Below, in pieces: positions 36,801 through 48,549 of a stretch of 64,000 bases of DNA; within the stretch, counting starts at the first letter, position 1; each line of letters starts with the position of its first letter. A model generated the notes under the pieces. That model saw only the letters and a list, made by a program, of their open reading frames with translations, was not told where the DNA came from and did not search any database. A program made the position numbers and the translations under genes. Origin of the DNA: Manduca sexta (Eukaryota > Arthropoda > Insecta > Lepidoptera > Sphingidae); the NCBI RefSeq assembly GCF_014839805.1, contig NC_051138.1, positions 9,298,983 to 9,362,982 of the forward strand. The letters run 5' to 3'.

Positions 36801-37936
36801 GATGATGCTTCCATCAATTCCTATCCCGCATTTTGTAAAGATAATTTATCTTTGCTGTCTCACTTAGTAAAAACAATATCAAACAAAAACAATATCCGTG
36901 TATCCACTACTCAGTTGCTACTTGATTTCGCAGTTGGCCTTAGAGTTGATTAGTTTGGTCAAGATTTACAAATCTTGTTCCATTCTGCTTTTTGTGGTAT
37001 TCAAAACTTTTTATAGTAATAACATATAACACAAAATTTGTATCTACCATAAAAAGATAATAATTCTCGAAATGTTATTAAGGTTATAGCTTAAGGTCCA
37101 TTTTTCATACATTTTGTTTCACCTTTAATCTGGGTAACTAAACAAGTATTGACAAGTAAAGAATTTAAATTCACGTCTAGTTAGTGATTAGTTCTCGCAG
37201 TTGAAAGAAACACGTAAAAATAATTAATATGCATGGATATTTCGGCCTTTAAAATTTCGTCGTATTAAATTTTAAAGGCCGAAATATGTTGTCATAATAA
37301 ATGGCTGTCATTAATACGTAAAAATCCTTTACGTCTAATATTTCCACATTCTGATAATCCACTTTAATCTTAATTCCCGTTTAATTATCATCTGTACCAT
37401 CCCTTCCTCACCGATCCTCGCACCTTATCCTGCCGCATCGTCCGTGGACGGCAACCGGAGCTTTGCCTGAGGTCCCGAACTTTCTCTGTGGTGTGCGCCT
37501 CGTGACTTTGGCTGCAAGATCGGTGAGTAATTTTTGCGCAGTATTACCTATTAGCCTTTGCTCCCCTCCCTTGAGGGGACATCGTAGGTATTGCCTGCTC
37601 GGCCTTGCTATTCCTCAGCCCTTTACCGCTTTTTCACTTTTTCTTTTTGGATGGGATCTATGTTACATTGGCCACGCCCAACCAATGTATTTTTGTTTAA
37701 AATACTTACATCTTCGTAAGATCTGTTTTTTGTTTGAGAACAATTTGGTTTCATTTTAGAGTTATTTAAGATATAATGGCAATTGTACAAATAGTGGGTC
37801 TCAAGGTTGTATGTTATGTGGTACGTCGTACATCATTGTATAAGCATTAATATTAGTTTCGTGTTATGATATTTACATTTACTTCATCCAAACTTTCAGC
37901 GAAAACTGTTTGAATTGACATAATTTTGATTATTAA
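36801..37936. other. GC-richer patch, no gene recognised
   Basis: 37380-37680 is GC-rich with CAAGATCG|GTGAGT, donor-like, at about 37520. It resembles a retroposon 5' region more than a host exon. The 21-bp palindrome at 37237 lies here. Confidence 0.4.
37237..37287. repeat. Perfect 21-bp palindrome, 9-bp loop
   Basis: ATATTTCGGCCTTTAAAATTT (37237-37257) and its exact complement at 37267-37287. Confidence 0.9.
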
Positions 37937-37939
37937 ATA

Positions 37940-38702
37940 CTAGCTGACCCGGCGAACTTCGTACCGCCTAACAGTCAATGAGTGTCGTGTTACCTTTTAG
38001 CTGAACTAATTTAGGCTTTGATGAACGTAATACAATGATACAAAATAATAGAAATATAAAAGTATTTTATTATGATGAATGAAGAATGAAGAAGCTAATA
38101 TGCGTATGGTTTACTACCGTATGATGGATGGTGTGGCTCGATAATAAATATAGACAAAACGAATGTGAATCTAAAGTAACTCAAATAGCTCAGAAGGAAG
38201 AGCAGTTGACTTGTAATCAAAAGGTCCCGGGTTCGAGGCCCGGTCCGAACTATTTTGGATTTTTCTCGATTTGTCTATACACTTCTATTCGGGATGGTCC
38301 CTCTCTCCTCCACCCTATTCCTTTCTAATTCCTATTCCTAATATGCGTATGGTTTTTTTTTTCTAAAAAATTGAAAAATTTACACAAATTAATGTCTAAA
38401 ACAAACAGTACCTAAACTTTCGAGACCTTTTACACAAAATAAATTTCTGAACGCACACATGAATAGTTGTTACAGTATTTGACAGGATTTGACAATAAAT
38501 GTTTGACATGTAATAAACAAAAATGAGCATTTATTGAAATGATTAAGTATTATTACACATATCGAGTTTTCATTGTTTTTAAGATGTATTCTGCTATTCG
38601 GGCCGGAGACAAATCCAACGAATCAATAACCATGAAAATTGGTTCAGCAGATCTCGAGTTATAAGTGTTGTAACAAACCCGTCTTTGTTTTATATATATA
38701 GA
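37940..38702 (-). mobile_element. Helitron family with GGCGAACTTCG 3' end
   Basis: 3' end CTAGCTGACCCGGCGAACTT (read on the plus strand from 37940) and 5' end TCTATATATATAAAACAAAG on the minus strand (38702 downward). It contains a tRNA-like sequence at 38179-38251. No helicase frame is present. Confidence 0.75.
38179..38251 (+). tRNA. tRNA-like sequence, anticodon TGT (probable pseudogene)
   Basis: A D arm (GCTC/GAGC), an anticodon arm with loop CTTGTAA (TGT, Thr, at 38212-38214) and a perfect T arm (CCGGG TTCGAGG CCCGG) can be folded. Box B matches GGTTCGANNCC. The acceptor stem fails: the 5' strand ACTCAAA pairs at only three positions with TCCGAAC. GACTTGTAATC also resembles bacterial tRNA-Thr(TGT) and, with one change, animal tRNA-Lys(TTT). 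It is likely a captured relic, not an expressed tRNA. Confidence 0.45.
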
Positions 38703-39578
38703 CTAGCTTTTGCTCGCGGCTCCGCCCGCGTTATAAAGTTTTTCAGGCTAAAGTTTTCCGTTATAAAAATAGTAGTTTCCCGGGAGCCTATGTTCTTCCC
38801 AGGGTCTCAAACTGTCTCCATACCAAATTTCATCTTAATACGTTAGGTAGTTTTTGAGTTTAACACGTTAAGGCAGACAGATGCAGCGGGGGACTTTTGT
38901 TATATTATTTAGAACTTTTTAAGTGAAACAATCCCGTCATACATCATTGTTGCATAACTTTAACCGTTTACGCAGCGCAGGCAACGGAAGCTCTCAAAAC
39001 TCATAATTTTCCCCGTTTTTGCAACATGTTTCATTACTGCTCCGCTCCTATTGGTTATAGCATGATGATATATAACTTTGAGCACTCCACAAACAAAGGA
39101 CTATTCAACACAAAAATATTTTTTCAGTTCGAATCGGTAGTTCCTGAGATTAGCCATTACTGCTCCGCTCCTATTGAATATAGCGTGATGATATATAGCC
39201 TATAGCTCTCCACGAATAAAGGGCTATCCAACGCAAAAATAATTTTTCAGTTTGGACCAGTAGTTCCTGAGATTAGCCATTACTGCCCCGCTCCTATTGG
39301 GTATAGCGTAATGATATATAGCCTATAGCACTCCACGAATAAAGGGCTATCCAAAGCAAAAGAATTTTTCAGTTTGGACCGGTAGTTCCTGAGATTAGCC
39401 ATTACTGCCCCGCTCCTATTGGGTATAGCGTGATGATATATAGCCTATAGCACTCCACGAACAAAGGGCTATCCAACGCAAAAAGAATTTTTCAGTTTGG
39501 ACCGGTAGTTCCTGAGTTTAGCGCGTTCAAACAAACAAACAAACAAACAAACTCTTCAGCTTTATATAATAGTATAGA
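38703..39578 (-). mobile_element. Helitron family A, full-length, minus strand
   Basis: 3' CTAG at 38703-38706 and 5' TC at 39578-39577, flanked by A. It carries about four 123-bp internal units and the (TTTG)n run, as in the 627-1510 copy. Its CTAG end directly touches the 5' TC of the neighbouring Helitron at 38702. Confidence 0.87.
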
Positions 39579-39764
39579 TTATATTATAAATTCTTTGTTT
39601 GCAAGCATTTACTAGGTACATTATATTAAAAAAATACCAAAATAAATGAATTTGCCTGTGTTTAAGCGTTATGTCTGCTAAAAGTATATTAATAAATAGC
39701 CGTAGAACAAAATTTTGAAATGCTTGCATTAAAGTTTATTAGATAACTTGTTTTGGAAAACAAT

Positions 39765-39985
39765 CAAAGCAAACACACATAAAGCTTTCACCCCCAAAGG
39801 GTTACACGAAACGATAAGTGTTTTCTATCTCATGATTTGATAGGGTTAACCTATTGCCCTATCGGGTACAAATTTCGGACTTTGCTGACATTGAGCATAA
39901 AGCCCAATTTAATTTTGCACGATGTGACAGCGACGTCACACCGCGAACGGAATACATCTGTGTTGCCGAGGCGAGCAAATAACTA
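39765..39985 (-). mobile_element. tRNA-derived SINE B, old copy
   Basis: Diverged: cccccaaagggttacacg, cctattgccctatcgggtac and gttgccgaggcg remain recognisable; box B is lost. Confidence 0.55.
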
Positions 39986-41298
39986 GCAAGGTGCGTTGCT
40001 GCGTCATCGGTTTCGAGAATTTACTTATAATGTATAATTATAAATATTGTTAATACATTAATAAAGTAGGTCAGTAGAGCTGGTGTTGGTTTATATTCTC
40101 CTTACAAATCTAAGATGGTAATCCCACTACGGCGTAATCATTAAGTTGCAAAAAATAATTTATGACATTTTTTTTTTTGGAGTTTCGTAGCAAAGCAAGG
40201 CCCCCTGTAAGTCTACCGCGTGTGTTCTGGTATACGAGCGTTTGTGTTATCGTCTGTATGCTATAGTGATAGTTATCGTAATTACATACAATTATGTTTC
40301 GGATAAAAAGTAATCTTCGCGAAATTTAATAGTGGCTAGAATACTGTGTCAATATATAGATATACCGAGATATTATTGTAACAACTCCATCAAGTTAATA
40401 TTCGTTAAAATGATAAATGAATTAATTATTGAGCTTTAAGACTGTAACGGAGGCGTAGTTGTGTTGCGGTACAACTGTTGTGCTAATATCCTGGTTCTCA
40501 GAGTTGAATAGGGTGATATTGGATTTTTTATGCCTGACATAGTGGTTTGTCCTTGGCAAAAAGCGTATACATTGTCTCTATCTCGTGTCCCTTCGGGGAT
40601 ACAAGACTTGAATGTGCGCGTTATTTCCAACAAATACGTGGATCAAATTTAGGCTGACTATTCTTGCGGTAGTATCTAAATGTTTTAATTGAATTTAATT
40701 GCACATCCGAGTATAAAATAATAATAATAATAGTATTATTAATTCAAAATAATTCGCGTAACGTTCCGCTGCACTTGACAACTCACACGTAATATTCCTG
40801 AACATGTTGAGAATCAATTACGATGTTTTACGCGTAAATTAATTAAAATCAATAATAAACAATTACGTTACAAAACATAACTCACGTGCAAAAAATATTA
40901 TTATAATACAGACGAGGTAAATTATCTGCTTTAGTAAAAAGAGCGTTTTAATAACTAGTTAGATTATTTCTTCATCATCATATGTGGACCTGTCATAGGT
41001 TTGATTAAAATACCGTATTTATTATGTGCGTGGAATAGGTATGGGGTCTATATTTTACCTGTAGCATTATTTGTCTTTGTCGATATAAAAAAAAAATTAC
41101 AAAACGTATCAAACTCTTATTAGCACGAAGTAGCAGAAAATTATCCCTGGATATATATCATAAGAAGCAATCCGTGTAACGTATGGAGTCATTAAAAAGG
41201 AGACGAAGTAATTACGGAAAATACCAAGATATGTGCAGAGATTTGAAGTATAGGACAATCCTCATTTTAGGGCTATAAGTTATATTTTAGGTACTCAC
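39986..41298. other. No gene recognised
   Basis: Contains a SINE B copy (40432-40632); the remainder is the start of the intron predicted from the donor at 41298. Nothing coding. Confidence 0.6.
40432..40632 (+). mobile_element. tRNA-derived SINE B, diverged plus copy
   Basis: ggaggcgtagttgtgttgc (box A region) to cccttcggggatacaagac near the 3' side. Middle diverged. Confidence 0.6.
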
Positions 41299-41446
41299 CT
41301 TTAACATTGATTATTTAAAATTGATACAACGGCACTGCTTATTAACACTTAACACAATACAACATCGATAATAAGTTTGCGGAGTCGAGTGCGAAGACAA
41401 ACGATTTCACAGTACGTCTGTTTAGCTCGGTCACATCTCAACGACT
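41299..41446 (-). other. Predicted first exon of an unidentified minus-strand gene
   Basis: A 148-nt GC-richer island between the core promoter at 41446 and a consensus splice donor AAAG|GTGAGT (last exon base 41299). It contains only short upstream reading frames. The last ATG, eight bases before the donor, could be the start codon (ATG TTA AAG then splice); otherwise the exon is untranslated. No downstream coding exon was recognised on the minus strand between 41298 and 1, so the gene body is either outside the window or in small exons among the repeats. Confidence 0.5.
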
Positions 41447-41450
41447 GCCA
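41414..41450 (-). promoter_or_regulatory. Inr-MTE-DPE core promoter
   Basis: On the minus strand GCAGTC (5 of 6 bases of the arthropod initiator TCAGTY) puts +1 at 41446. With that +1, positions +18 to +27 read CGAGCTAAAC (8 of 10 match the motif ten element CSARCSSAAC), and +28 to +33 read AGACGT, a perfect downstream promoter element at its required spacing. There is no TATA box. The fixed spacing of three elements makes chance unlikely, but transcription is inferred. Confidence 0.6.
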
Positions 41451-42265
41451 TTAGTGACGCGCCGTGGAAATACGCGATAATATCGCGAACTTTTCCCTTA
41501 GATCCATTGCACATGATAAGTGATAATATAATCCGAAATTTATCTGTATAGCCTACATTAATTATTAGGTTAAATGAAGTGCATTTTATAACTAAAGTTT
41601 GGACTACAGAAATAAAACAAATTTTCGGATTTCGTCAAGGTTTTTTGTATTTTAATTTTTCCTAAGCTTTCGAAGACTTTGCAGCGTTGTTGATTTTAAA
41701 ATTAAACATTTATAATCAGTGATTATACATTTTGTACAAGATTGAATTTGATTTTTTAACGGCACCCAGCCGGAGAAATAAGCCTAATGTTTTTGAACCA
41801 TGTCTCATTAGATACATATTGTGCTGTTATGACCCACATTCAAGAAGGGCAGGTGATAAAGGATAATATATTTAATTTGTGTGTCGACTGTGTCTTGTAT
41901 CTTGTGTCGAAAGTATCTGCTTTGTGAAAAAAACGATGACCCGATTTTTAAAAATTAACGCAAGGAACTTTATCTAAATATATAAACAGTGTTTTCATAA
42001 AGGAAAAATTATATTGCTCTTCACGTTATTATTTATTTTAGTGGCTGAGCCTAATTGTATTTTGTTTATTTGTTTATTATTGACTTGAATATACCAAAAA
42101 TAAATTATGAACGCTTGACCTGTTTTATTATAAAGGTTGTTTTTTTTTACGCAATCATAAGCACATTGTAGGATAAAGGTACGTTTAGCGACTATGAACC
42201 TTTATAGCAATGGTTTTGATAGTGAAACCTAACGCAGTTAGAACAATAATTGATTTTATAAGTTA

Positions 42266-42310
42266 GTTTATAAAGCTGAAGAATTTGTTTGTTTGTAATT
42301 TCAGGAACCA
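42266..42310 (+). mobile_element. Helitron family A 5' remnant
   Basis: TATAAAGCTGAAGAATTTGT and TTGTTTG followed by tttcaggaacc match the first ~45 bp of family A. Confidence 0.5.
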
Positions 42311-42550
42311 AATCGATTTTTCACTAATATAGCTTTATTAAAATTGATGATACACTTAATACTTATTAACTCTAGGCCAATAAACATTAAAGTCACGTCT
42401 TTTTGTTTACTGCAATATATTGTATAATGTCGCGTGACGATTTATACGTGGAAGAGGTAACTAGGGTTTACAATATATTTTATGTGTTAAGGCAAGGGTA
42501 ATTTTTACCCCGATGGCATTTGCGGTACCACGACTCTATCTTTGAACCTT

Positions 42551-44907
42551 TATATCGAGGGTATAGTGCTAAAAGCCAATAAGTATGAAATTGTTACTTT
42601 CGAGATATTCAAAGTAAAAGTTTTAAGGACCAAAATATATGATATTTAAATAATATCGTTATAATAAATATGTTGTGCTGAAAGCCTATATATTCAATTA
42701 ATGTAATAAAATATTTTTAAGTTTCTGGGGTAATCGATTTTATTGTAAAAAAAATATAAGTTACAAAGGGTGCCGACTTATTGGGTTTTACCCCAAGAAA
42801 AATGCAAAATTTATTGTAATTTACCAATTAGTTTACTGTATGAAAATCACAAAAACAGGATAAATCACTCGTCGTCACTAATTGAGGCTGGCAGTTTGGT
42901 GTAGGTCTTCATATCATGTATCCACGCATGGAGTTTCTCGGGTGTAATGAGTTTCTCGCACATATTCATCTGGTCTTTATTTTTAGGAAGGCTCATATAA
43001 AGTAATTGACTGAATTATAAGTGCTGGTAATTGAACACCAACTGAAAGCGGATTAGACTCTCGTTTAACTCTAGTTTTAGGTATTAATACACCATTAATA
43101 TGGGCATTTTAAACACATCTATGTAATGAAAATTCTCGGATATGTTGTAATTAAAATATATATTTAAGTCTCCTTTAACATATTATTTAATGCGTTTTAT
43201 TTTAAGCAAGTTTCCTGTTTCTTTCATGTTAGCTTTATTTTTGAATCATATTATTCCAGCGTGGTTTTTCAGGTCTAACATTTAATTAAATTTTAATTCT
43301 TTCACTTTGTAACTATTGATTTCAATTGTTTCTTTGCCATCTTCTTTCATAATAGTCTTGGTCCTCTTCTTTCTAGTTTTTGTAAAAACGTTCTTCTCAC
43401 TTACGTTACTTATTGTTTCATTTTTTGACGCTGCTTCAATAACAGCAGGCATAGAGTCCATCTCCATATGAATGTGGCTGCCCTGTAAGAATTTTTGTTC
43501 AATTGGATTTAAATGACCGATGTTTTGAACATGTCACAATGTCATAGAGCAGAAGTGCTGAAATGTACTGATTCTTGTTTAGTCCATTAAGGGTATCAGA
43601 AAAAATACTCATTTCTTTAATAGATTGGGCTAACTCTTTGGATAAATAGAAATAGAGGCACATATCTATTTCAGAACTCCCTTTTTTACCATTTAATTCA
43701 CTCCAACAGAGGCTCTATTTGGTAATTTGATTAATATATCGTAAAATTGTACGACACTAGTTTTCTCATAGGTAGTATACCTATAATATACCTTCTTCTC
43801 CTCCATTTAGCATCTGCAACACCGCTTGCAAATCCATAGGATAGGCATAAACGAGTCTCTTTTATTAGTACGAATTTTATCTGCATCTTTCTCTGCTTGG
43901 CATATTTTTTTTCGTTTTAAATGATTTTCATACTCTTCATAAAATATCTTTTGAGTCGGATTTTTGTATTTTGAACATATTATAAGGTTGCTTTAAAAAA
44001 ATGGAAAAGTCTTGGATACATTCATTGTTCTTTTTGAAAAAGTATTTCTTGCTAACTGTACGATCCTTATTATTGGAAGTATTTTGTAATTTAAATGTGA
44101 TTTAATTTTTAAGTATCTAATCAAGGAGCTTATTCAGTTATTGTTTATGGATTGAGCAATTTTAGTTTAGTAGCTTTGTATATCCGAAGAAGTACTTATA
44201 AAATGAAAATTTACTTGATATCAGCGCCTTAATGCAAGCTAGTTGAAAAAATTTCCTTCTTGATCACCCATCGTAGTGCTTAACACAAACAATTAGCACT
44301 AAATTGAAAATAAAACTCGCGGGCAACGTGCGCGTGTGAGATACTCGTCACAAACCGTCAACAATAGCGCTAGAAATTTGATTTATTGGGTTCTTCCCCA
44401 AACATAATTTGAATAAAGTTAGTTAACAAAGTAAAAAATACCATATAAGTCAACATAACTTATGTCCTTTGAAATAAAATCGAAAAATGAAACCCAAAAT
44501 ACACATTTATTTGGTTTTAACCTTTGGTTAAGTTTGTTTTCTTATACAGGCAATTAAAGCTAAATCCGGTTAAGTACTAAATAATGGATTTTACCTTAAT
44601 GTCGTTAGTAATTTGAGTGGAAATCATTGTACACTCAAAACAAATAAATGACTATAACTGCTTTACGCGTAAACTAAAAATATGATTTATCAATCTTAAC
44701 TCACTTTATAGTGTTTTAGTTTATTAGTAATGGCGCAAGGTGGCCACTTTATTGGGTTATTACATGGAGTAATTCGCTTTATACTGTGAATTCCGCTTAT
44801 TGGATTAGACCAATGGGAAGAGCGTCAAAAACACATTAAGATAGACCAATAAAACGATTTTTGATTTTTTGGCACTTATTGGGTTTTAGCACTATACCCT
44901 CGATATA
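42551..44907 (-). mobile_element. DNA transposon with 34-bp TIRs, degenerate
   Basis: TIRs 42551-42584 and 44874-44907 (TATATCGAGGGTATAGTGCT...) differ at one base. Sub-terminal copies of a TTATTGGGTTTT-like motif recur near 42778, 44383, 44507, 44750, 44795 and inside the TIR. A broken transposase lies on the minus strand. The target duplication cannot be fixed because the ends read TATA; a TATA duplication would fit. Confidence 0.7.
43282..44060 (-). pseudogene. Degenerate transposase
   Basis: Minus-strand frames contain LVYAYPMDLQAVLQ (43840 region) and KFLQGSHIHMEMDSMPAVIE (43440-43500), resembling the MDLQAVL and KFL..GHTQME.DS.H..IE blocks of a cut-and-paste transposase family common in insects. 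The last open stretch (43282-43467) continues with a Lys-rich tail (KTRKKRTKTIMK). Several stops and frameshifts lie between. The superfamily is not assigned. Confidence 0.5.
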
Positions 44908-45213
44908 TGATTGACTAAATTCATTTCCACATAATGTGTCCTATTAAAGTGTGGATTTATTTATTTATTAAATGACACACCAACAGATCAAAGATTTAAC
45001 ATTCTTAATTTAAATAACAACCTATATGGATGAGTCTACTCACTAATCAAAGGTGTGAAACAGCATTCGTATAAGAATAACAACTATAAAATTAAAATAA
45101 ATTGAACAAAACTAAATCCAAATAAAAGAAAATAAAGCAATCAAGCATAACACACATAAACAACGTAACCACTGAAAAATACTGAGATATACAATAAAAA
45201 GAATATAAAAAAC

Positions 45214-45263
45214 TACTTTTGTGAATACATATGTATACATTTATATATGTATTCACAAAAGTA
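45214..45263. repeat. Perfect 19-bp palindrome, 12-bp loop
   Basis: TACTTTTGTGAATACATAT at 45214-45232 and its exact complement at 45245-45263. Confidence 0.9.
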
Positions 45264-45755
45264 AAAGTAAATTCGGTGTCCTCAATTAACATATAATATC
45301 GACGGTTGGCAAGCTAATTGACCTAAGCGACACTATTGGTCTAATAATTTAGATTAGGTGAAAAAAAACGTGAAAACGTCATTAGCGCTACTGATTGGAA
45401 ATATAAAATATTTTTCTTTTCACAGATTCCATTCTATGTGCAATGCAAATCGGTCGCCAATTTTTTAAAATGGTGTCTTACTTTACTGTATGATTAGTTT
45501 ATTTAGATTACGAATACTCTAACTTACTGCCAGAAAAAATTAAATGGGCTGTTGGTGTGAAAATAGATACAATAACTGGACTATACATATGCGCGTAGCG
45601 GTCAGTATGTTCTAATTACGTATTAACATCTAATTATTTCAGTAAAATTTGCATAAACTGTAAACATACTGGTCCTTTATTTTCATAATAGAGTAGAAAT
45701 CGGGTGTAACGACATTGATTTTAACGACCAACTGCCGAAATCATGGCCGAAGCTC

Positions 45756-45835
45756 TATATAAACGTATCGCTTATAACGAGATCGAATAAATTGACATAT
45801 CAGTTAACGCGACCGATATCATCGTAACTTATGGC
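45756..45835 (+). promoter_or_regulatory. Possible core promoter, plus strand
   Basis: TATATAAA at 45756-45763 and a perfect initiator TCAGTT with A at 45802. The TATA-Inr distance (46 bp) is longer than the usual 30-32. Relative to 45802 the MTE positions match 7 of 10 and the DPE positions 3 of 5. The first downstream ATG (45831) opens a 30-codon frame closed by TAG at 45923. It may be a start exon or a chance grouping. Confidence 0.22.
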
Positions 45836-46867
45836 TGTAACTACTAAGCGTCATGTCGTTTCATTCCTTATTAGTATTAAAGTATTTCCTTTATTTTCCT
45901 ATAACCGGTTTTACAGTAATTAGAAAGTGTATTTATTTTTTTTAAATATATTCGCAATTTAAAATGCAGCGATTTAAAATATAAATGAATTATGTGGCGG
46001 CGTGTTTGAAGTTTTTTGCAAATTTAATGTATATGAAATATTGTGTAAATTATGAATACTGTTTAAATGTAATATAATATTATGTATAGGTATGGTTTTC
46101 TGACTATAATTGGAACTAAATTCTGTAATTTGATTAAAAAACACCTGTGTATTTCCTGAGCACATGATGAGCCACTAAATAATTACTGTACCATCGATAT
46201 ATACTGTATAATCTACAGCAAACATTTTGTTTTTTGTTTATGCAGTTGTATAAAATTACTTTAGTTTTTCTGAAAAAATAGGTATTATTTAAGATAATAT
46301 AATATCACGTGAGATATATTTTGTTGTTTCATAAATAATAACTAAAACAGAATTGTTACGAAAATTGAGAATGAAGTAATAGCAAGTACTCTTTACACCT
46401 CAATATTCATCTTCTAGTCTATATGTCACTCAAATGTGAGGTCGGCGCAATACTTTTTTTAAGCATGTTGCAGAAAGGAATCGCTTTACTTTTACGACCG
46501 TGCCGCACTGTTTGCTTTTCTCAGGTCAACATTCCACGGGGTGCATTCCATTTCACAAATCAAAAGCTAATAGTATTAGAACGAGTAGGAAACTACTTTT
46601 TTAATTATGTTATATTATGTATGTATCATTACGTTTTCAAAGGGCATCACTATGTGGGTTTTTCAGAAGATAGTAGACAGAATATTTTACTATAAATGTC
46701 AGTCTAGTACCTACAATCTTTGTTGAAAAGTTGCTTGATATAACTAGACACAAAATTTATAATATCTTTCTATCTTCTCTCCCCTTTCATTTTCTTGGGG
46801 ATCAACCATACATTTAATACCAAAGTCGCTACGTTAAAGCAAAATACCGCTAAAGAAAATATTTTTT

Positions 46868-46965
46868 TTATAACTGTCAATTGTTTGAAATAACTGGCAG
46901 CGATTGACAAAATGCGCGCTGCAAATTCATAGTTACGACGGGACTACGTCTGTCGGGTAAGCTAG
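46868..46965 (+). mobile_element. Helitron family E, 3' fragment
   Basis: Last ~100 bp of the family (TAACTGTCAATTGTTTG... GTCGGGTAAGCTAG), CTAG at 46962-46965 followed by T. The 5' part is missing. Confidence 0.7.
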
Positions 46966-47624
46966 TTATTATATAATGATTGTCTCATATAATAATTAAT
47001 GAAAATAATGGCATGCTACCAATAATAACTGTGCGATTGTCCGTTTGGGCTATTTAGGAATGAGATGAAAAGGTCTATAATTGGAAATCCTAGGTGTAGA
47101 ACTCCGAATTATACGAAACTAGTATATTATCTTTGGCAACATGCCTACTGATATCCCGCTCGACAATTGAACCGACTCGCCTGATAACAATGTATTAAAC
47201 AACATATAAGAGATTGATGAAAAAATAACGTCATTAACGCAAAATGGATTTTTCCCCTCGATCATAATTTGTACATTGTCTGGTAAAGTATATATTTTAT
47301 ATAGTGTATAAGTTTAGTTCCCGTTTCCCGTCCTAAATATATACGACCTTATTTTTTACAGGAATTTTTACATTTTCCAGTTTAAGTGAGGTTTGAAGTA
47401 TGAAAGGATAACTAATCATGATAACTGGCCGACAGGATAAGTCAAACAAATAGCCAACATAAGGACACCCACGTCAACAACAGTGTAACATATTAATATG
47501 AGGACATATTATGGAATCGAACTGATTTAGTTTTTACGGGTTCGGCAGTGAGCCCACGGCACCTGAGCCACTAAACTTTAGTAAAGTTATATATTTCTAT
47601 TTAATATATTTATAGGAAGTTATA

Positions 47625-47840
47625 TTTTCCAGAAACAGTGTTATTTGCCGCGAGATTATCCTACGCCAGTCGACACAATTATACACATGGAACGTGACAC
47701 ACTTCAAGGGCCACTATGGCGGGTTTTACGTCTTGTCTATGATGGTGGTATCAGAGTGGAAACGAATATCCTAACACCAGCAACCAGTCCACCTGACAGT
47801 AAATCCACATAATTGTCACCTGGTGTATATGGTGGTGCTA
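47625..47840 (-). repeat. Family D repeat
   Basis: cgccagtcgacacaattata, acatggaacgtgacacactt, gccactatggcgggttttac in family order, reverse. Confidence 0.55.
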
Positions 47841-48368
47841 GATAAAGGTGATTAAGTAATATCAGTAGGGAGGTTAGTTGTCCCCCATAATAAACAGAGG
47901 ATTATTTTAATATGTATTTTAAATACTGAATATTTTTACGCGTTACATGATTTGAGACGCCAATTATTTCGCATGACGTATATTTTATCTTAACAGGAAC
48001 TTGGATGCGAAATAATATTATGTACCAGGCGAACCTGCGTTGAATTAGTAAATGAACCTCATAAATTAACGGACAGCAGATATCGTCTGGACGGTATAAT
48101 ATAGTGTGTAATAATTTTTTTACCTCCAGAATGTAAAGAGTTACGATAGGTTAACAATAGTTCTCGATCGTTATTTTTAAATATTGTGATGTACAATCGG
48201 CCAAGTTCGTGCTAGTACACTTCCAAATACATTTTGCTTGACCGGTCTAATGTCCCGAGATATTTAGACACGCCCCTGTCTCATATTTCACCAATTACGA
48301 CAGTTTTGGAGTTGTGCGAAAGGAACAGCAGATAACTCTTATTGTTTACTATAGTTGTATTTTACTGA

Positions 48369-48549
48369 TTGACGACGCGCACGCAACTATTGAGTAACAT
48401 TTTGCTCACAATTATTTTTTCGTTTACGGCCATCGATATCTTGCCACTACGTAGACTTATGTTCGTTTACTGGAAGCTTGATTACTTAGTCGCCGACCTG
48501 TCCTGTGACTACTGCACCATGGATTATATATTCCGTGAATTAAATCTTA
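48369..48549 (+). other. Exon-like open segment with a consensus donor
   Basis: Open frame of about 60 codons ending exactly at ACG|GTAAGT. It includes MFVYWKLDYLVADLSCDY and is GC-richer than its flanks. There is no in-frame ATG before codon 31, and the upstream acceptor is weak (cactacgtag at 48450 is the best). It could be a host exon, a captured gene fragment inside the 48.2-52.6 kb repeat-bounded segment, or chance. Confidence 0.22.

Larger units (their letters stand above)
44908..48190. other. Mostly unique AT-rich sequence
   Basis: Apart from the palindrome at 45214, the promoter candidate at 45756, a Helitron E end and a family D repeat, nothing is recognised. A 90-codon ATG frame at 46423-46695 has no family resemblance. 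Confidence 0.5.

Noticed and set aside
37430..37760. 98-codon frame in a GC-rich patch
   Set aside because: Composition suggests a retroposon 5' region and there is no recognisable domain.
46423..46695. 90-codon ATG frame with a GC-richer middle
   Set aside because: The middle looks like a common repeat (gaccgtgccgcactgtttgc) and nothing supports translation.
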